From: Bacteroidales bacterium Bact_23
GTDB taxonomy: Bacteria > Bacteroidota > Bacteroidia > Bacteroidales > Lentimicrobiaceae
NCBI GenBank assembly: GCA_001603685.1
Contig: LUZO01000279.1
Location: forward strand, 1 to 8,225
DNA length: 8,225 nt
Direction of reading: 5' to 3'
Part shown: positions 7,537 through 8,225 of the stretch, piece by piece
Numbering within the stretch: position 1 is the stretch's first letter
Layout of the letters: each line of letters starts with the position of its first letter
Position numbers and translations under genes: made by a program
Notes under the pieces: model-generated
The model's input: the letters and a program-made list of their open reading frames with translations, nothing else
What the model was told of the DNA's origin: nothing
Databases searched by the model: none

Positions 7537-7797
7537 ATGTCAGCATTTATCAATAACACCAGTGAAAAAATTAAAAAAAGTCTCAGCACCCGTAATGCCA
7601 GGAAGAATCTGATCGGGGCCATTGCCGGCGCAATCGGAGGATACCTTTATTACCGCTATGTCGGCTGCCTTACCGGCGGATGTGCCATTACCTCAAGCCC
7701 TTACATGAGCATTCTGTGGGGAGCCGCAATGGGTTTCCTGCTGGCAGACATTTTCAAACTGAAAGAGAAGGCTTCAACCGGCAGCTCAGCAGAATAA
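7537..7797 (+). CDS. Small two-helix membrane protein, DUF6132-like
   Basis: Protein of 86 aa with no known biochemical function. After a basic, polar N-terminus (residues 1-24, rich in K and R) comes a glycine-rich helix at about 25-43 (LIGAIAGAIGGYLYYRYVG), a short loop with C44 and C49 (GCLTGGCAITSSPY), and a second helix at about 56-75 (MSILWGAAMGFLLADIF). A charged tail follows. The GYLYYRYVGC-x4-C-x-IT-x2-PY pattern matches my recollection of the DUF6132 family of Bacteroidetes; a profile search would settle it. By the positive-inside rule both ends face the cytoplasm and the two cysteines face the periplasm, where they could form a disulfide or bind a ligand; this is inference. The 118-nt gap from mutS2 (7419-7536) holds no clear terminator and no good promoter, only TACGGTTTG at 7471-7479 with a 3-nt instead of a 2-nt spacer. 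Read-through from mutS2 is therefore possible. Confidence 0.8.
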   Translation: MSAFINNTSEKIKKSLSTRNARKNLIGAIAGAIGGYLYYRYVGCLTGGCAITSSPYMSILWGAAMGFLLADIFKLKEKASTGSSAE

Positions 7798-7820
7798 CCA
7801 CTGCAGCACTATTTTTTTTT
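7784..7820 (+). terminator. Intrinsic terminator of the small membrane protein gene, overlapping both convergent genes
   Basis: GCT (7784-7786) plus GCAG (7789-7792) can pair with CTGC (7801-7804) plus AGC (7805-7807). This gives a 7-bp stem with a 2-nt bulge and an 8-nt loop, followed by ACTA and nine T (7812-7820). The hairpin starts inside the end of the plus-strand gene, and the T-tract lies inside the end of the minus-strand gene, where it encodes three lysines. A second short hairpin, TTGCGG/CCGCAA (7819-7837), follows directly. The stem is modest, so confidence is moderate. Confidence 0.5.
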
Positions 7821-8141
7821 GCGGTTTTTTCCCGCAACCAGCCTGTATGAGTTCATAATCCATTCACGAATCAGCACATCCGGCACCGAGCCGTCAATCA
7901 GTACGGTATTCCAGTGCTTCTTATTCATGTGGTAACCGGGCGTTACCGACGGATAATGCTCCCTCAGCCCGATGGCCAGTTCAGGGTCGCATTTCAGATT
8001 TACCGAAAGGGGGCCTTCGAGATCGGTGAGTGCAAAAATCTTCCCGTTTACCTTGAAAACCAGGGTGGTTTCATCAAATGGCATCGCTTCCGCGGCATCG
8101 GGCAATGAAAGACAGAAATCACGAAGCTCTTCGATATTCAT
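7809..8141 (-). CDS. MmcQ/YjbR family protein
   Basis: Small protein of 110 aa in the MmcQ/YjbR family (a CyaY-like or double-wing DNA-binding fold); the physiological role of the family is poorly defined. Family hallmarks in order are an N-terminal helix MNIEELRDFCLSLPDAAEAMPF, the strand pair TLVFKVNGKIFALTDLEG, SVNLKCDPELAIGLRE, the signature PGYHMNKKHWNTV, and the C-terminal helix IREWIMNSYRLVAGK. The start is placed at the ATG at 8141, not at the in-frame ATG at 8189, for two reasons: family members begin at this point, and the promoter (8147-8177) lies between the two ATGs. The C-terminus NRKKK is basic, with AAA AAA AAA TAG as the last codons. The gene converges with the small membrane protein gene with only 11 nt between the stop codons. 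Family assignment is strong; DNA binding is by family analogy only. Confidence 0.9.
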   Translation of the reverse strand: MNIEELRDFCLSLPDAAEAMPFDETTLVFKVNGKIFALTDLEGPLSVNLKCDPELAIGLREHYPSVTPGYHMNKKHWNTVLIDGSVPDVLIREWIMNSYRLVAGKNRKKK

Positions 8142-8146
8142 ATTGT

Positions 8147-8177
8147 AAAAGGTATTAATCCGGTAAATTGCTTCAAA
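8147..8177 (-). promoter_or_regulatory. Bacteroidetes-type promoter of the MmcQ/YjbR gene, probably giving a leaderless mRNA
   Basis: On the minus strand TTTG (8177-8174) is followed by exactly 19 nt and then TACCTTTT (8154-8147), close to the Bacteroidetes -33 TTTG / -7 TAnnTTTG promoter (one mismatch, the last base). The -7 element ends only 5 nt before the ATG at 8141. Transcription normally starts a few bases past this box, so it would begin at or next to the start codon, leaving no room for a ribosome-binding leader. Confidence 0.6.
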
Positions 8178-8225
8178 CCGGTGAATCAAAATTAAAACAA
8201 ATCGTTCATGCAGCCGCCGGGAAAC

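Noticed and set aside
8142..8189. N-terminal extension of the MmcQ/YjbR protein from the ATG at 8189
   Set aside because: The 16 extra residues do not fit the family start, and the promoter elements lie inside this stretch.

Overview
The window looks like chromosomal DNA from a member of the Bacteroidota, probably an anaerobic Bacteroidales-type lineage. Three things support this. A protein at 129-1343 ends in a typical type IX secretion (T9SS) type A sorting domain. Several promoters match the Bacteroidetes -33 TTTG / -7 TAnnTTTG architecture instead of -35/-10. None of the genes has a clear Shine-Dalgarno sequence, and A/T-rich leaders stand in its place. No rRNA, tRNA, CRISPR array, insertion sequence or phage gene is visible. 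Base composition looks even by eye, so nothing points to recent transfer.

Layout. (1) 1-128 is an A-rich leader to a secreted T9SS cargo protein (129-1343) with a CNA/carboxypeptidase-regulatory-like beta domain, a dockerin-like calcium loop, a cohesin-like domain and the sorting domain. It ends in three consecutive in-frame stop codons and a strong intrinsic terminator (1359-1393), which isolates it from what follows. (2) After an intergenic region of about 210 bp with a perfect -7 element (1517-1524), 1557-4931 encodes a very large TPR-CHAT protein. It has an export signal, about ten kinesin-light-chain-type TPR repeats, a CHAT caspase-like domain with both catalytic residues, and a C-terminal membrane helix. 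(3) mutS2 (4980-7418) follows 48 bp later from a GTG start, apparently with its own -7 element in the gap. (4) A small two-helix membrane protein with a GC-x4-C loop (7537-7797, DUF6132-like) is next. (5) It converges on a minus-strand MmcQ/YjbR-family gene (7809-8141), whose promoter lies so close to the ATG that the mRNA is probably leaderless.

How the genes relate. The five genes look like separate or weakly coupled units, not a dedicated multi-gene system. The most unusual gene is the TPR-CHAT protein. Its topology (positively charged N-terminus, export signal, C-terminal helix followed by RRHK) predicts a periplasmic, membrane-anchored caspase-fold peptidase with a long TPR sensor arm. 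That differs from the cytoplasmic TPR-CHAT proteins of CRISPR type III-E. Its target is unknown, and the neighbours do not reveal it. mutS2 is a conserved housekeeping gene (recombination control or ribosome rescue, depending on species). No previously undescribed system can be claimed firmly from this window. The best leads are the periplasmic CHAT protein, the dockerin-plus-cohesin arrangement in one T9SS cargo, the leaderless or near-leaderless promoters, and the terminator T-tract shared with the lysine codons of the convergent gene.
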